64,000 nucleotides of DNA, taken from positions 2,417,001-2,481,000 of the forward strand of contig NC_020291.1 of assembly GCF_000340885.1 (NCBI RefSeq), read 5' to 3'. The position numbers and the translations under genes were made by a program. Source of the DNA: Clostridium saccharoperbutylacetonicum N1-4(HMT) (GTDB lineage: Bacteria; Bacillota; Clostridia; Clostridiales; Clostridiaceae). Shown piece after piece: positions 9,201 through 16,637 of this stretch. The notes beneath the pieces are model-generated. The model saw nothing but the letters and a program-made list of their open reading frames with translations. It was not told where the DNA came from and searched no databases. How positions within the stretch are numbered: position 1 is the first letter of the stretch; every line of letters starts with the position of its first letter.

Positions 9201-10742
9201 AGAAAAGCACTTCCTACTCCAAAGTCATTTGATTTTAATTATGAATATATAATGCCTAAAAATAATATTGAAGAAAAAATTTCTAAGGCATGGAGTAAAA
9301 TATTAGGGATAAAAAATATAAGTACTGATTTGAATTTCTTTGAAATAGGGGGCAATTCATTAAAGGCAATTTCAGTAGTTTCAAGATTAGCAAAGGAATT
9401 TAGTATTGCTATAAATGATATATTTAAGTACCCAACTATACAAGAATTGGCACTTAACATTAAGTTTATAGAAGAAATATCAAGATCAGAGGTTAGAGCA
9501 GCTAAGGAAGAGGTAAGTATTACAGAGCTTGAGGAAGGAAACAAAATTCCCAAAGCCATAAAATCAGATTATGATTTATATATAAATAATATTAAAAAAT
9601 ATAGAAATTTTCGAGTAAATGATAAAGTGACTTACAAAAATATTCTGCTTACAGGTAGTACTGGGTATGTTGGCATAAATATTTTAAAAGAGCTTTTAAT
9701 AAGCACAGATAGTAAAGTATATTTGTTATTAAGAGGTAAGGATATTAAAAAAGCTGAAGATAGAGTAATTAAAAAAGCTGATTTCTATTTTGGAAAAGAA
9801 TTTTATGTCAGATATAAAAATAGAATAACAATTTTAATAGGGAATATATCAGAGGATTATCTAGGCATGGATATTGATGCTTATAAAAAATTATCTTTAG
9901 TAATAGATTGCATAATTAATTCTGCAGCTAATGTAAAACACTATGGTAAGTATGAAGGTTTCTACAATATAAATGTTTTAGGCACAAAGCATTTATTAGA
10001 TTTTGCTGAAAAAGGTTTAATGAAGGACTTTAATCAAATATCTACCATGAGTGTTGGAAGCGGAAGAGTTCCCAATAAAGAAGTTGTTATGTTCTCAGAA
10101 TTGGATATTGATATTGGCCAAGAGTGCGATAATGTATATGTACGTTCAAAATTAGAAGCTGAAAAGTTAGTTGAAGAAGCCGGTAAAAAATCACTAAATA
10201 CTAAGATATTTAGACTTGGAAATGTAACGTTTAATTACGAAACAGGACTATTTCAAGAAAATATAAAAGAAAATGCATTTTACAAGAATATCAAAGCATT
10301 TATTAAACTTAAATGTTTACCAGAGATAAAAGGAAATATTTTTGATTTTTCTTATGTAGATCAATTAGCTAAAGCAATTATTCTTCTTTTTGACAAGACT
10401 AATTACAGAAATGAAGTATTCCATATAGAAAATCCTAAAAAATTAAGTGCAAGTGATTTAACAAGAGCATTAAGAAGACAATATAAGGACATAGAGCTTA
10501 AAAATAAGGAGGATTTTCTAGCTTATATTTCACTAAAGAGAGAAGATGAAGAATTAAGGGAATATGTTGAGGATGTTATGGTTCATCTAGGATTGCTTGA
10601 AAATAATGATCTAACAACTTTTATAACTGTTAGTGATAGAACAAATGCTATTTTAAAAGAATTTAATTTTGAATGGGGTAAACTAGATGAAAGTGCTATA
10701 AAAAGAATGCTCGATTATTGTGAAAAAGTTAATTTCTTATAA
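3249..10742 (+). CDS. Two-module nonribosomal peptide synthetase with terminal thioester reductase (C-A-T-C-A-T-R)
   Basis: A 2497-residue synthetase. The ATG at 3249 is chosen because GGGAGG ends about 10 bp before it; an in-frame TTG at 3231 lies on that ribosome site. Domains in order: condensation 1 (HHIIFDG at 139-145), adenylation 1 (YTSGSTGKPKG near 610), carrier 1 (GGNSL, Ser998), condensation 2 (HHIVSDG from 1182), adenylation 2 (near 1648), carrier 2 (GGNSL, Ser2037) and NAD(P)H reductase (GSTGYVG near 2136; YVRSK, Tyr2297/Lys2301). All core motifs are intact. Aligning by eye to GrsA, the adenylation 1 pocket reads D-A-F-W-L-G-G-T-F-K, the valine code. Adenylation 2 reads D-A-F-L-I-G-A-V-I-K, a hydrophobic pocket I cannot assign. 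An N-terminal condensation domain suggests acylation of the first residue, and the reductase would release an aldehyde or alcohol. No phosphopantetheinyl transferase, exporter or tailoring gene adjoins it. Confidence 0.93.
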   Translation: MNSVNEKFEISHPQKRIWYNEILFPNTPMHNIVSKIHIGTNLDIHLLEKTINLIIKKNDSLRLKFCEEEGKLYQYVDKYKFVNIPFLDFTIYNDNAEKKIKEFCMNEGVKSLYRQNELLFKFFIYKINNERMGVCFFIHHIIFDGMSCNLLLEQLSNIYQQLCNNEIVDSNLENSYIDFIADEREYLSSEEFKKNKQFWNQKFSNLNANSLYINPKSIKSKTKAFVLNSELRDTLKEFLKEHNITLNKFFISISSIYMSRIFGDNDITLAAACFNRSNERQRKTIGMFTGIMPLRINLEDDISFNEFLNYLNSELKSCYANQKYPYDLLAQDLELRKRGVDSLFKFCVNYFSFESYNVKNNYNMSISNEIFAQEYTNIPLHIFIKELKKNENIELEVQYRIEDYTEEQITQMVNSMECIAKQIISDLNIKISEIQIVSEKEKNLILNEFNNTKKEYPKNESIGKLFEKVVDASKDKIALVSKGKALTYREVNERANQIAAALRKRGITRNSIVPILCDKNLETIIGMLAIVKSGGAYLAIDGEYPKSRIDYMLEEVRSRVILGKKSSLAKFKFENYMETINYEDEEILNESTDNLEQINTIDDLIYVMYTSGSTGKPKGVCIKQKNVIRLIKNTNFIELKENDRILQTGSIAFDASTFEVWGALLNGTQLFVESKDVILNPELLEGYLRENKITICWFTAPLFNQLCKENINLFKPLRCLLTGGDVVSPISVSKLKRAHKDLMIIDGYGPTENTTFSTTYAISGEWDENIQIPIGKPIANSTAYIMDKNNNLLPIGVPGELCVGGDGIADGYLNREELTKEKFIENPYVKGEKIYRTGDLAKWLPDGNISFMGRIDNQVKIRGFRIELQEIEAQLLQYSRIKEAVVVDKNDESGNKYLCAYVLSEEKVSSKEIKEFLKKVLPNYMIPSYIIQLEKFSLNCNGKIDKRALPSPDLSQKDTEFIKARSEIELKLEDIWCQIFNLKEISIKDNFFDIGGNSLMAVNLVSKVHKEFKRRIVVTDVFNRPTIEELAEYLKVMSVEEAFNFNEIEKVEEKEYYEASAVQKRIYAINQIDLNSTNYNIPIAYLIKGNFDNGRLDKAIYELINRHESLRTSFHVLDENIFQKVHKKVNFKVEHIKINSKFNEDKIKIENFIKPFDLGKAPLIHVNLIKFDDASILLIDIHHIVSDGVSISIITKELSSLYNGEKLVMPKVQYKDFSNWQNNLYRNGLLDGQEKYWLNMFKGEIPKLNMPSDYKEIPTESFKGDILTFEMDEALTLKINQVINSLGVTKFMFYMAAYNVLLYKYTGQDDLIIGTPAAGRTSEELKDTVGMFVNTLPLRNKINKNSSFREFLKEVKENSLKAFENQNYDLKNIIEKLNIKKVSLFNVVLSFQNINIDNLRLEDTEISAYRLKSTMAKFPISMILKEDKDKISGELEYQTELYKRETIESFIKHYINIIERVLEDLDKPIDNFDMLSKWEKNIILNEFNNRKKTYAHNKTIKERFEEEAKNLQNKTALVSNGQYLAYKELNERANQLGNLLMKNGIGREDIVPILCDRSIDTIIGMLAIIKSGAAYLPIDEDYPEARIRYMLEDSGSKIILIKRHQLDKVKLEKINIQLIDLNSKEIFKESKENLPSVNSVTDLVYVIYTSGSTGKPKGVCLENRNLVNLVSNSEYIGINSNDKILQSGSLSFDASVFQVWITLLNGAELHLEEKALIINENELEDYINKNEITTMLMPTPLFNQYCESNIEIFKDLRCLIVGGDVLSSKQVSKITKIYKNLKILNAYGPTENAVISTLYEVKGKWNENIAIPIGTPISNSTAYIMDKNNNLLPIGTPGELCVGGAGIARGYLNREELTKEKFIENPYVSGEKIYKTGDLVKWLPDGNIHFMGRMDYQVKINGFRIEPQEIEGELLKYSKVKEAVVVDKSDESGNKYLCAYVVSKEKVSPKEIKEFLKRELPSYMIPSHIMQLERMPVNSNGKVERKALPTPKSFDFNYEYIMPKNNIEEKISKAWSKILGIKNISTDLNFFEIGGNSLKAISVVSRLAKEFSIAINDIFKYPTIQELALNIKFIEEISRSEVRAAKEEVSITELEEGNKIPKAIKSDYDLYINNIKKYRNFRVNDKVTYKNILLTGSTGYVGINILKELLISTDSKVYLLLRGKDIKKAEDRVIKKADFYFGKEFYVRYKNRITILIGNISEDYLGMDIDAYKKLSLVIDCIINSAANVKHYGKYEGFYNINVLGTKHLLDFAEKGLMKDFNQISTMSVGSGRVPNKEVVMFSELDIDIGQECDNVYVRSKLEAEKLVEEAGKKSLNTKIFRLGNVTFNYETGLFQENIKENAFYKNIKAFIKLKCLPEIKGNIFDFSYVDQLAKAIILLFDKTNYRNEVFHIENPKKLSASDLTRALRRQYKDIELKNKEDFLAYISLKREDEELREYVEDVMVHLGLLENNDLTTFITVSDRTNAILKEFNFEWGKLDESAIKRMLDYCEKVNFL

Positions 10743-10757
10743 TTATTCAGCTTAGAA

Positions 10758-10892
10758 TAAGGCTTTGGAGCATTAACAGGTCCAGAAAAAAAGAAACATG
10801 TTAAGATTTTGGTAGCGCCAGATAAAGGACTTTTAACAAATAACTAATATAAATATATTGAAGAGGCTGTCATTACGAGAGTCTCTTCAATT
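10758..10892 (+). repeat. Right copy of the repeat that brackets the NRPS locus
   Basis: This is a non-coding copy of the butanediol dehydrogenase 3' end (from GGCTTTGGAGCA through TAACTAATATAAAT) plus its terminator, starting 16 bp after the NRPS stop codon. Substitutions and a short deletion show it is old. Its stem GAAGAGGCTGTC...GAGAGTCTCTTC still folds and probably terminates the NRPS transcript. Confidence 0.85.
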
Positions 10893-10895
10893 ATA
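10858..10895 (+). terminator. Probable terminator of the NRPS gene (copied dehydrogenase terminator)
   Basis: GAAGAGGCTGTC and GAGAGTCTCTTC form an imperfect stem with G-T pairs, followed by a T-rich stretch. The remainder of the intergenic region up to 11144 shows no gene or clear regulatory motif. Confidence 0.6.
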
Positions 10896-11144
10896 TTTAT
10901 GTTCTTTAGTTGAAGCTTGACAGATAAAATAATGCCACATTTATTTTAATCTGATGTTATTACAGATGTTAACTAAATACCTTATTAGGCCGAAAATGAA
11001 AACCACAGAAAGTAAGACCATGATAATGTTTAAATAGTTTATTTTAATTATAGATTTGGCTAAATTTATGTGCTTTGAATACGATTATAAATAATATAGG
11101 GTAAATTATAAATAGGTTAAGGGTATTGAGAAGGAGATGACATA

Positions 11145-12857
11145 ATGTTCAACAAAATAAAGATATCTCAAAAATTGGTCGCTACAAGTATAATAAGTAC
11201 AGTATTTCTAATAGCCGTTGGTATGGTAGGCTTGCGTAACATGAACACAATCAATGAGAATGCAGATAAGATTTATAATAATAATGTGATATCACTAGAA
11301 AAAATGTATTCTGTAAGAATTAATAACAATCAAGCAATAGTTGATATGGAGCATATAATTAATAAAGATTTTAAGAGTGACAGCAGTGAGAGAATACAAG
11401 AAATGACTAATATTACTACTTACAATAATGAACTTTATGCAGCTTATGAAGAAATTCCACATTCGAGTCAAAAAGAAAAAGATGATTACGAGAAATTAAA
11501 AGTTGATTTAGCTAAATATAGAGAAGCAAAAACTAATATAATGAATGCTGTTAAAGCAAATGATTATGATAAGTCTCAAACGTTATATAAGACAGAGTAT
11601 ATTACAGCAAGTAAAAACTTAATTGATAGTATAAATGCAATAATTGATGATAATATTAAGGAAGCTCAAGTGATGACTGATGCAAATCATAGCATTTTTA
11701 AAAGTTCATCAATGATTGAAATTGTAAGCATAATTGCTGGGGCATTAATAGCATTATTTTTAGGTTTGAGAATGTCATTTTGGCTTAAAAAGAGAATTAA
11801 TAATGTTGTAAATTTTGCGCATAATTTAGCTTCTGGCGATTTAACTCAAGAACTTAAAATAACGGCAGACGATGAGCTTGGAATTATGGGAAGAGCATTG
11901 AATGCTTCACTAAATAATACGAGAGAGCTTGTTTCAGAACTTGTAGACGGAGTAAGTGAAATGAGTGCATCAAGTGAAGAACTCACAGCAACAATGGAAG
12001 AAGTTTCTGCAACCATGATAAATATAAAGGAATCAGTTCAACAAATTTCACAAGGGAATACTCAGTTGAGTCATTCTACTATAGAAGTAAGCAACTCTTC
12101 AGAGGAAATGAACGATTTGGTTAAAAAGTTAGCTGATAATACTATGAAATTAGAGCATACATCAGATGAGATAATGGAGAGAGCATTAAAAGTTAAAGAT
12201 GGTGCAGAAGGATCCTCAGCTACTGCAAATGAATTATATAATGAAAAGGAAATAAAAATTAAACAAGCAATTTCAAATACAAAAGTAGTTGAAGAAATAG
12301 GTAAAATGGCAGAGGTTATAGGAGAAATATCAGAACAAACCAATCTTTTAGCACTTAATGCATCAATAGAAGCTGCTCGTGCAGGTGAGGCTGGTAAGGG
12401 CTTTGCAGTAGTAGCAGATGAGGTAAGAGGTTTAGCAGAGCAATCTGCTGGAGCAGTTACAAATATAAGTAATACAGTTGGAGAAGTTAGAAATTCCATT
12501 AATTATTTAGTTGAAAATATAGAAGACGTATTAAAATTTATAGATAATCATGTTAAACCAGATTATGAAAAATTAAAATCAGTTGGACAAAGGTATAAGG
12601 AAGATGCAGAGTTTGTAAATAATATGTCACAACAAACCTTGTTATCAGTAAATACCATAGCTAAAAATATTTCTGAAGTAAACAATTCGATGACTAATAT
12701 TTCAGCAACTAGTGAGCAATCAGCATCAAGTTCAGAAGAAATATTAGCGAGTATTAGTGAATCTAGTTTGGCTTTAGAAGAAGTTGCAAAGCAGGCACAA
12801 GGTACCTCTGAATTAGCAGAAAGATTAAGTAAAAAGATACATAGATTTAATATATAG
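11145..12857 (+). CDS. Methyl-accepting chemotaxis protein
   Basis: A 570-residue transmembrane chemoreceptor. An N-terminal membrane helix (about residues 10-30) is followed by an extracytoplasmic four-helix-bundle type sensor (about 31-185), a second membrane helix (about 190-210), a HAMP linker (about 212-265) and a long coiled-coil signalling domain. The hairpin tip [22 protein letters not shown] is the conserved CheA/CheW contact. It would report an unknown ligand to the flagellar system. GAGAAGGAGATGACAT precedes the ATG. It is a single gene with no chemotaxis partners in the window. Its TAG stop lies inside the left terminal repeat of the foldback element at 12851, so that element ends flush with the gene. 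Confidence 0.95.
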   Translation: MFNKIKISQKLVATSIISTVFLIAVGMVGLRNMNTINENADKIYNNNVISLEKMYSVRINNNQAIVDMEHIINKDFKSDSSERIQEMTNITTYNNELYAAYEEIPHSSQKEKDDYEKLKVDLAKYREAKTNIMNAVKANDYDKSQTLYKTEYITASKNLIDSINAIIDDNIKEAQVMTDANHSIFKSSSMIEIVSIIAGALIALFLGLRMSFWLKKRINNVVNFAHNLASGDLTQELKITADDELGIMGRALNASLNNTRELVSELVDGVSEMSASSEELTATMEEVSATMINIKESVQQISQGNTQLSHSTIEVSNSSEEMNDLVKKLADNTMKLEHTSDEIMERALKVKDGAEGSSATANELYNEKEIKIKQAISNTKVVEEIGKMAEVIGEISEQTNLLALNASIEAARAGEAGKGFAVVADEVRGLAEQSAGAVTNISNTVGEVRNSINYLVENIEDVLKFIDNHVKPDYEKLKSVGQRYKEDAEFVNNMSQQTLLSVNTIAKNISEVNNSMTNISATSEQSASSSEEILASISESSLALEEVAKQAQGTSELAERLSKKIHRFNI

Positions 12858-13171
12858 ATATCCAAAGCAAGAATTAGATTTATGCAACAATTACCGAAAT
12901 ATGATACATTTATCTTCCGCAGGACTAGTGAAATTTTCGCTGGAAGGTTCTAAATGTGGGCTTGTCGTCATTTCAGCGTGTTCCAGATGTAAAAACTGGA
13001 CAAGCTGAAGATGAAACAAGCCCACATTAATACCCTTCAACAGCTCAATTTCATATGCCTGCTCCAGAAAAAAATGTATCATATTTCTAGTGCAGTTTTG
13101 TAATTTTAATTTCTCAATAGTGTATACATATTCCATTTATAAGTTTGATTATTAAATTGGATATCTATATA
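12851..13171. repeat. Foldback (MITE-like) repeat element, family A copy 1
   Basis: The 321-bp element has perfect 15-bp terminal inverted repeats, TATATAGATATCCAA (12851-12865) and TTGGATATCTATATA (13157-13171). Inside are further nested inverted repeats: GAAATATGATACATTT (12896-12911) with AAATGTATCATATTTC (13072-13087), and AATGTGGGCTTGT (12953-12965) with ACAAGCCCACATT (13016-13028). The whole unit can fold into one long hairpin. A shorter relative lies at 37276-37530. It encodes no convincing protein. I infer a non-autonomous mobile element, possibly transcribed as a structured RNA. Confidence 0.75.
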
Positions 13172-13208
13172 AGAAGTAGTAAGGTAAAATAGTTTGGGGA
13201 CAAGCTTA

Positions 13209-13235
13209 GAGGCTATAGGAAATTCCTATAGCCTC
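13209..13235. terminator. Perfect 27-bp palindrome between convergent genes
   Basis: GAGGCTATAGGAA and TTCCTATAGCCTC form a 13-bp stem around a single A. It lies between the convergent chemoreceptor and exporter genes, so a terminator is likely, but there is no clean T-run on either side. Confidence 0.5.
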
Positions 13236-13361
13236 ATAATATTTACAACTTAATATTTTTAATATCATCAAAATTAAATTGTGGAAACCAGATATGTAAA
13301 GATGGTAAGAATTATATTAGTAACGCCGTATTCTATTGAGCTTTTAATACAAATATAGAAA

Positions 13362-14219
13362 TTATTTTGGTGAAGTTTTCTTTTGTGAAAAATAAACACT
13401 GAAAATTATTATTAATACTCCTAATATTTGAATAGGATTGATAGTTTGTTTTAAGAATATAAAGCCTAGTAAAAATGCTGTTAGAGGATTAACTGGACCA
13501 AGGAAGGATACCTTGGTTGGAGATAATTTTGAAATTCCTCTAAACCATAAATAATAACCTAAAGCAGTATTAAATATTCCTAATATAGCAAGTCCTAATA
13601 TGTTTGTACTATTAAGAGTTGGAATACCACCTTCTATTAAAAAAGTGGCAGGAATTAATATAAGGCTTCCGTAGAATAGTTGCCATGAGGTGAAAACCAT
13701 ATTATTAACTCCTTCAGGTTTACCCCAATATTTAGTTAATACAACGCCTAGTGCCATAATGATAGCACCTATAAGGGCAGCCATTACACCAACAAGATCT
13801 ATTACAGCATCTTGTTTTAATAATAAGAGAGATACGCCTGTAAGGGTCATTATAACTGCAATAAAGGAATTCTTATTTGGACTTTCTTTAAGAAAGATCC
13901 AGCTAAAGAAGATGGTGAAAATAGGTTGTACACTTCCTAATATTGAAGCTATACCACCTGGAAGTCTGTAAGCAGCAATAAATAAAAATAGAAAAAAACC
14001 GCCAATATTTAAAGTTCCTAAAATGATAGCTTTTAAGAGCCATGCTCCTTTAGGAAATTGTCTATAATAAAGTAAAAGTATTAATCCGATAGGAAGGCCT
14101 CTCATGAGTGCTACAAATATTGGTTTGTTTATTGGAATAAGTAGTGTAGTTATTATATAAGTTGAGGCCCAAAGCATTGGCGCTAGCATTGTTAATAAAG
14201 TATCTCTTAAGTTTTTCAT
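13362..14219 (-). CDS. EamA-family drug/metabolite transporter
   Basis: A 285-residue hydrophobic protein with about ten membrane helices in two EamA repeats. The first half includes the characteristic stretch MRGLPIGLILLLYYRQFP, and the second contains FNTALGYYLWFRGISKLSPTKVSFLGPVNPL. Such proteins export metabolites or amino acids by proton exchange; the substrate cannot be read from sequence. On its strand GGAGGGTTACT stands before the ATG. It is a single gene, with the DHA2 exporter next upstream on the same strand after about 180 bp. Confidence 0.9.
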   Translation of the reverse strand: MKNLRDTLLTMLAPMLWASTYIITTLLIPINKPIFVALMRGLPIGLILLLYYRQFPKGAWLLKAIILGTLNIGGFFLFLFIAAYRLPGGIASILGSVQPIFTIFFSWIFLKESPNKNSFIAVIMTLTGVSLLLLKQDAVIDLVGVMAALIGAIIMALGVVLTKYWGKPEGVNNMVFTSWQLFYGSLILIPATFLIEGGIPTLNSTNILGLAILGIFNTALGYYLWFRGISKLSPTKVSFLGPVNPLTAFLLGFIFLKQTINPIQILGVLIIIFSVYFSQKKTSPK

Positions 14220-14402
14220 AGTAACCCTCCTTTGGTAACATTTTTGGATTTGAAGTTATAGTATACATAGTTCAATTGTTAATGATAATTTATCAATGTT
14301 CAGCTGTCAGTGATTAATGATAAATTAATAATGAAATAATTTCAGGATTTCTTGAATTTAGAGGTACAATCTTAATAAGAAATTATATATAAATTTTTGC
14401 AA

Positions 14403-15770
14403 TTATCCACTAATTGTGTTATTTCCAATGTTTTTTGGGAGAAATAATATTTCGAGTGCTGGAAATATCATTAGTAAACCAAGGAAAACGAAACCTAATT
14501 CATAGGAAGTATTAATTTGTAGAAAAATTTGAAGTATAGTAACAACAACTGTAATTAGTGCTATGCCCATTCCTTGAGATAATGTTGAAGTAACTGCATT
14601 TAAAGTATTAGCACTATTTCTATCTTTTGGATCTATTTCGGAAAAAGTCAATCCACTATAAGCAGTTAAAGCTAGAGAACGTCCTACACCTGAAACCAAT
14701 GCAAGAAACATTATCCAAATTGGGAGAGTATCAATTTTAATAAAGGCTAAAGCAATTGATGAAAGAAATACCATTAATAATGATAGTAATAGCGAACCTT
14801 TATAAGCTAACTTTTGAATAATAATATTTGTGAAAGGCTTTATTCCAATATTTCCAACAAAAATAAATAATACATAGCTTCCTGCTTTTACTGCTGATAA
14901 GTGAAATACTGTTTGTAAAAATACTGTTAGTATGTAAGGTAGTGCTCCAACGGATAACCAGAAAACAGATCCGCTTGTTTGACAGATTCTAAAAGAAGTT
15001 ATTTTTAATGAAGCAAGTGAAAATAGGGGATTGTCTACCTTTTTTAAGTGTTTAAAAACTATAAAGCTTAATATAAAACCTAAAACAATTGATCCAAGGG
15101 CGTAAAGCCAATAGTTCCTTCCAGCACTGGCAAGTTCTGCTCCAACTAAAATTAGTCCAGATGCAAATGCAATTTCTATAAAACCTAAAAGGTCAAAAGG
15201 AGCTGTATTTTGATTTTGATCAGCATCAATTAATTTTAATCCAATTAATACAATAATTAAGCCTATTGGTACATTGATTAAGAAGATCCACTGCCAACTC
15301 CAATAAGTTACAATAAAGCCGCCAACAATTGGAGCTATTGCAGGTGCTATAAGTGCTGGCCAAATCATATAGCTAACCATTTTTAAAAGCTGTGAAGCAG
15401 GTGTTTTTTCTAACACTATCAATCTTGCAGTTGGTGTCATTAAAGCTCCAGAAATTCCTTGAATAATTCTCATTATTAAAAGGAAAGTGAAGTTTGGTGC
15501 AAAAGCACTGCTTAAAGAACTAAGGCTAAAGATAATAACAGCAATAATCCAAATTTTCTTTTTACCAAAGCGATTTGCCATCCAACCACTTAAAGGTATG
15601 AAAACAGCAACTGTAATTAGATAAACACTTACAAGTAATGCTATAGCAGCAGAATCAGTGTGAAAATATTTAGCCATTCCAGGTAGTGCAGTGGTTACAA
15701 TTGTTCCATCTAAAATCTCCATAAATAAACTAGCAGCCATTAATAAGGCTATTTTTATTTCTTTTGTCAT
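14403..15770 (-). CDS. DHA2-family major facilitator multidrug exporter (EmrB/QacA type)
   Basis: A 455-residue protein with about 13-14 predicted membrane helices. The early motif LDGTIVTTALPGMAKYF and the loop GWMANRFGKKKIW (motif A) are typical of DHA2 drug:proton antiporters, as is the motif C-like region LIAPAIAPIVGGFI. The ATG at 15770 is preferred over a GTG three codons upstream because GGTG sits about 6 bp before it. It is divergent from a MarR regulator, with two near-identical palindromes between the start codons. This is the standard arrangement of a MarR-repressed exporter. The substrate is unknown. Confidence 0.92.
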   Translation of the reverse strand: MTKEIKIALLMAASLFMEILDGTIVTTALPGMAKYFHTDSAAIALLVSVYLITVAVFIPLSGWMANRFGKKKIWIIAVIIFSLSSLSSAFAPNFTFLLIMRIIQGISGALMTPTARLIVLEKTPASQLLKMVSYMIWPALIAPAIAPIVGGFIVTYWSWQWIFLINVPIGLIIVLIGLKLIDADQNQNTAPFDLLGFIEIAFASGLILVGAELASAGRNYWLYALGSIVLGFILSFIVFKHLKKVDNPLFSLASLKITSFRICQTSGSVFWLSVGALPYILTVFLQTVFHLSAVKAGSYVLFIFVGNIGIKPFTNIIIQKLAYKGSLLLSLLMVFLSSIALAFIKIDTLPIWIMFLALVSGVGRSLALTAYSGLTFSEIDPKDRNSANTLNAVTSTLSQGMGIALITVVVTILQIFLQINTSYELGFVFLGLLMIFPALEILFLPKNIGNNTISG

Positions 15771-15940
15771 TTTAATCACCGTTCTTTCTTAATCTAATTT
15801 TTAAATTCTTAAGATTATAGGAATTTGTACAAGTCCTAGTTAATTCAGTTAAATATGTATAAAAATATAATAGCGGGATAGTATTATTAGAATTATAGAT
15901 TGAATTCATCCATAAACTAAATATAATTTTAATATTAAGT

Positions 15941-15956
15941 ATCTTAATATTAAGAT
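15941..15956. promoter_or_regulatory. MarR-type operator palindrome 1
   Basis: ATCTTAATATTAAGAT is a perfect 16-bp palindrome in the intergenic region shared by the exporter and the MarR gene. Confidence 0.7.
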
Positions 15957-15994
15957 TGTTTTTATTATAAAGTATATTTTTTTTAAAGTCAATT

Positions 15995-16010
15995 ATCTTA
16001 ATGTTAAGAT
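15995..16010. promoter_or_regulatory. MarR-type operator palindrome 2
   Basis: ATCTTAATGTTAAGAT differs from operator 1 at one central base. The centres are 54 bp apart, close to five helical turns, so both dimers would lie on one face of the DNA. Confidence 0.7.
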
Positions 16011-16069
16011 TATTAACGTTAATAAGATTTTTGTTGATATTTGATTTTTCTGATGCTAACATTAATATT

Positions 16070-16567
16070 ATGAGTAAAGATAATGTAGATTTAATAATTG
16101 AACAATGGACAGATGAAATACCAGAATTAAATACAAAGGCTATGGCTATTTTAGGAAGATTGAAGAGGGTAGCTAAATTTACTGAAAGGAGATTAGCAGA
16201 TAATTTTTCGAAATTTAAGCTTAATAGTGGAGAGTTTGATGTACTTGCAACTTTAAGAAGATCAGGAGGCGAATTTAAATTAAAACCTACAGAACTATAT
16301 AATCTTTTGATGGTAACCTCAGGTGCAATGACTAACAGGGTAGATACCCTAGAGAAAAAAGGCCTAGTCATTAGAGTAAATGATACTGAAGATAGAAGAA
16401 CTGTATATGTAAAATTAACAGAGGAAGGATTAAAAGTGATTAATACGGCTGTATATGAGCATGTAACTGTTGAAGAAGATCTCTTAAACATGTTAACAGA
16501 GGAGGAAAGAGAAACCTTTGATTCACTTTTAAGAAAGATTAATTTAAATTTGGAAAAAAATAAATAA
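16070..16567 (+). CDS. MarR-family transcriptional regulator
   Basis: A 165-residue winged-helix regulator. The core runs from RLADNFSKFKLNSGEFDVLATLRRSG through the recognition helix LMVTSGAMTNRVDTLEKKGLV to the wing RVNDTEDRRTVYVKLTEEG. The ATG at 16070 gives MSKDNVDLII. A longer in-frame reading from 16001 would begin inside an operator palindrome and add an unlikely hydrophobic leader. No strong ribosome site is visible before 16070, so translation may be weak or leaderless. It probably represses itself and the divergent exporter through the two ATCTTAAT-ATTAAGAT palindromes and releases when a small aromatic or drug ligand binds. Confidence 0.9.
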   Translation: MSKDNVDLIIEQWTDEIPELNTKAMAILGRLKRVAKFTERRLADNFSKFKLNSGEFDVLATLRRSGGEFKLKPTELYNLLMVTSGAMTNRVDTLEKKGLVIRVNDTEDRRTVYVKLTEEGLKVINTAVYEHVTVEEDLLNMLTEEERETFDSLLRKINLNLEKNK

Positions 16568-16568
16568 T

Positions 16569-16610
16569 GTAAGGGAAAGCTCAAATCCTTGAGCTTTCCC
16601 TTACATTTTT
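16569..16610. terminator. Bidirectional terminator between MarR and isochorismatase-like genes
   Basis: GTAAGGGAAAGCTCAA and TTGAGCTTTCCCTTAC form a perfect 16-bp stem with an ATCC loop, followed by TTTTT on the plus strand. It separates convergent genes. Confidence 0.9.
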
Positions 16611-16637
16611 GTTTCAAGAAGAAGTTTTATCAAAGAA

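Noticed and set aside
8477..9559. Minus-strand frames opposite the NRPS
   Set aside because: These are antisense shadows of conserved adenylation and carrier domain sequence.
10893..11144. Possible c-di-GMP or other riboswitch upstream of the chemoreceptor gene
   Set aside because: The conserved GEMM core elements are absent and no consistent stem pattern was found.
12071..12865. Minus-strand frames opposite the chemoreceptor signalling domain
   Set aside because: Shadows caused by the regular heptad codon pattern of the coiled coil.
12891..13136. 81-codon minus-strand frame inside the foldback element
   Set aside because: It is not conserved in the second copy of the element, has no ribosome site, and its composition follows the inverted repeats.
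14062..14268. 68-codon minus-strand frame overlapping the EamA gene start
   Set aside because: It is out of frame with a clear ten-helix transporter and has no ribosome site.
15772..16617. 281-codon minus-strand frame opposite the MarR gene
   Set aside because: It is the mirror of a well-supported MarR gene plus operators; its Ser/Leu/Asn-rich translation shows no domain.
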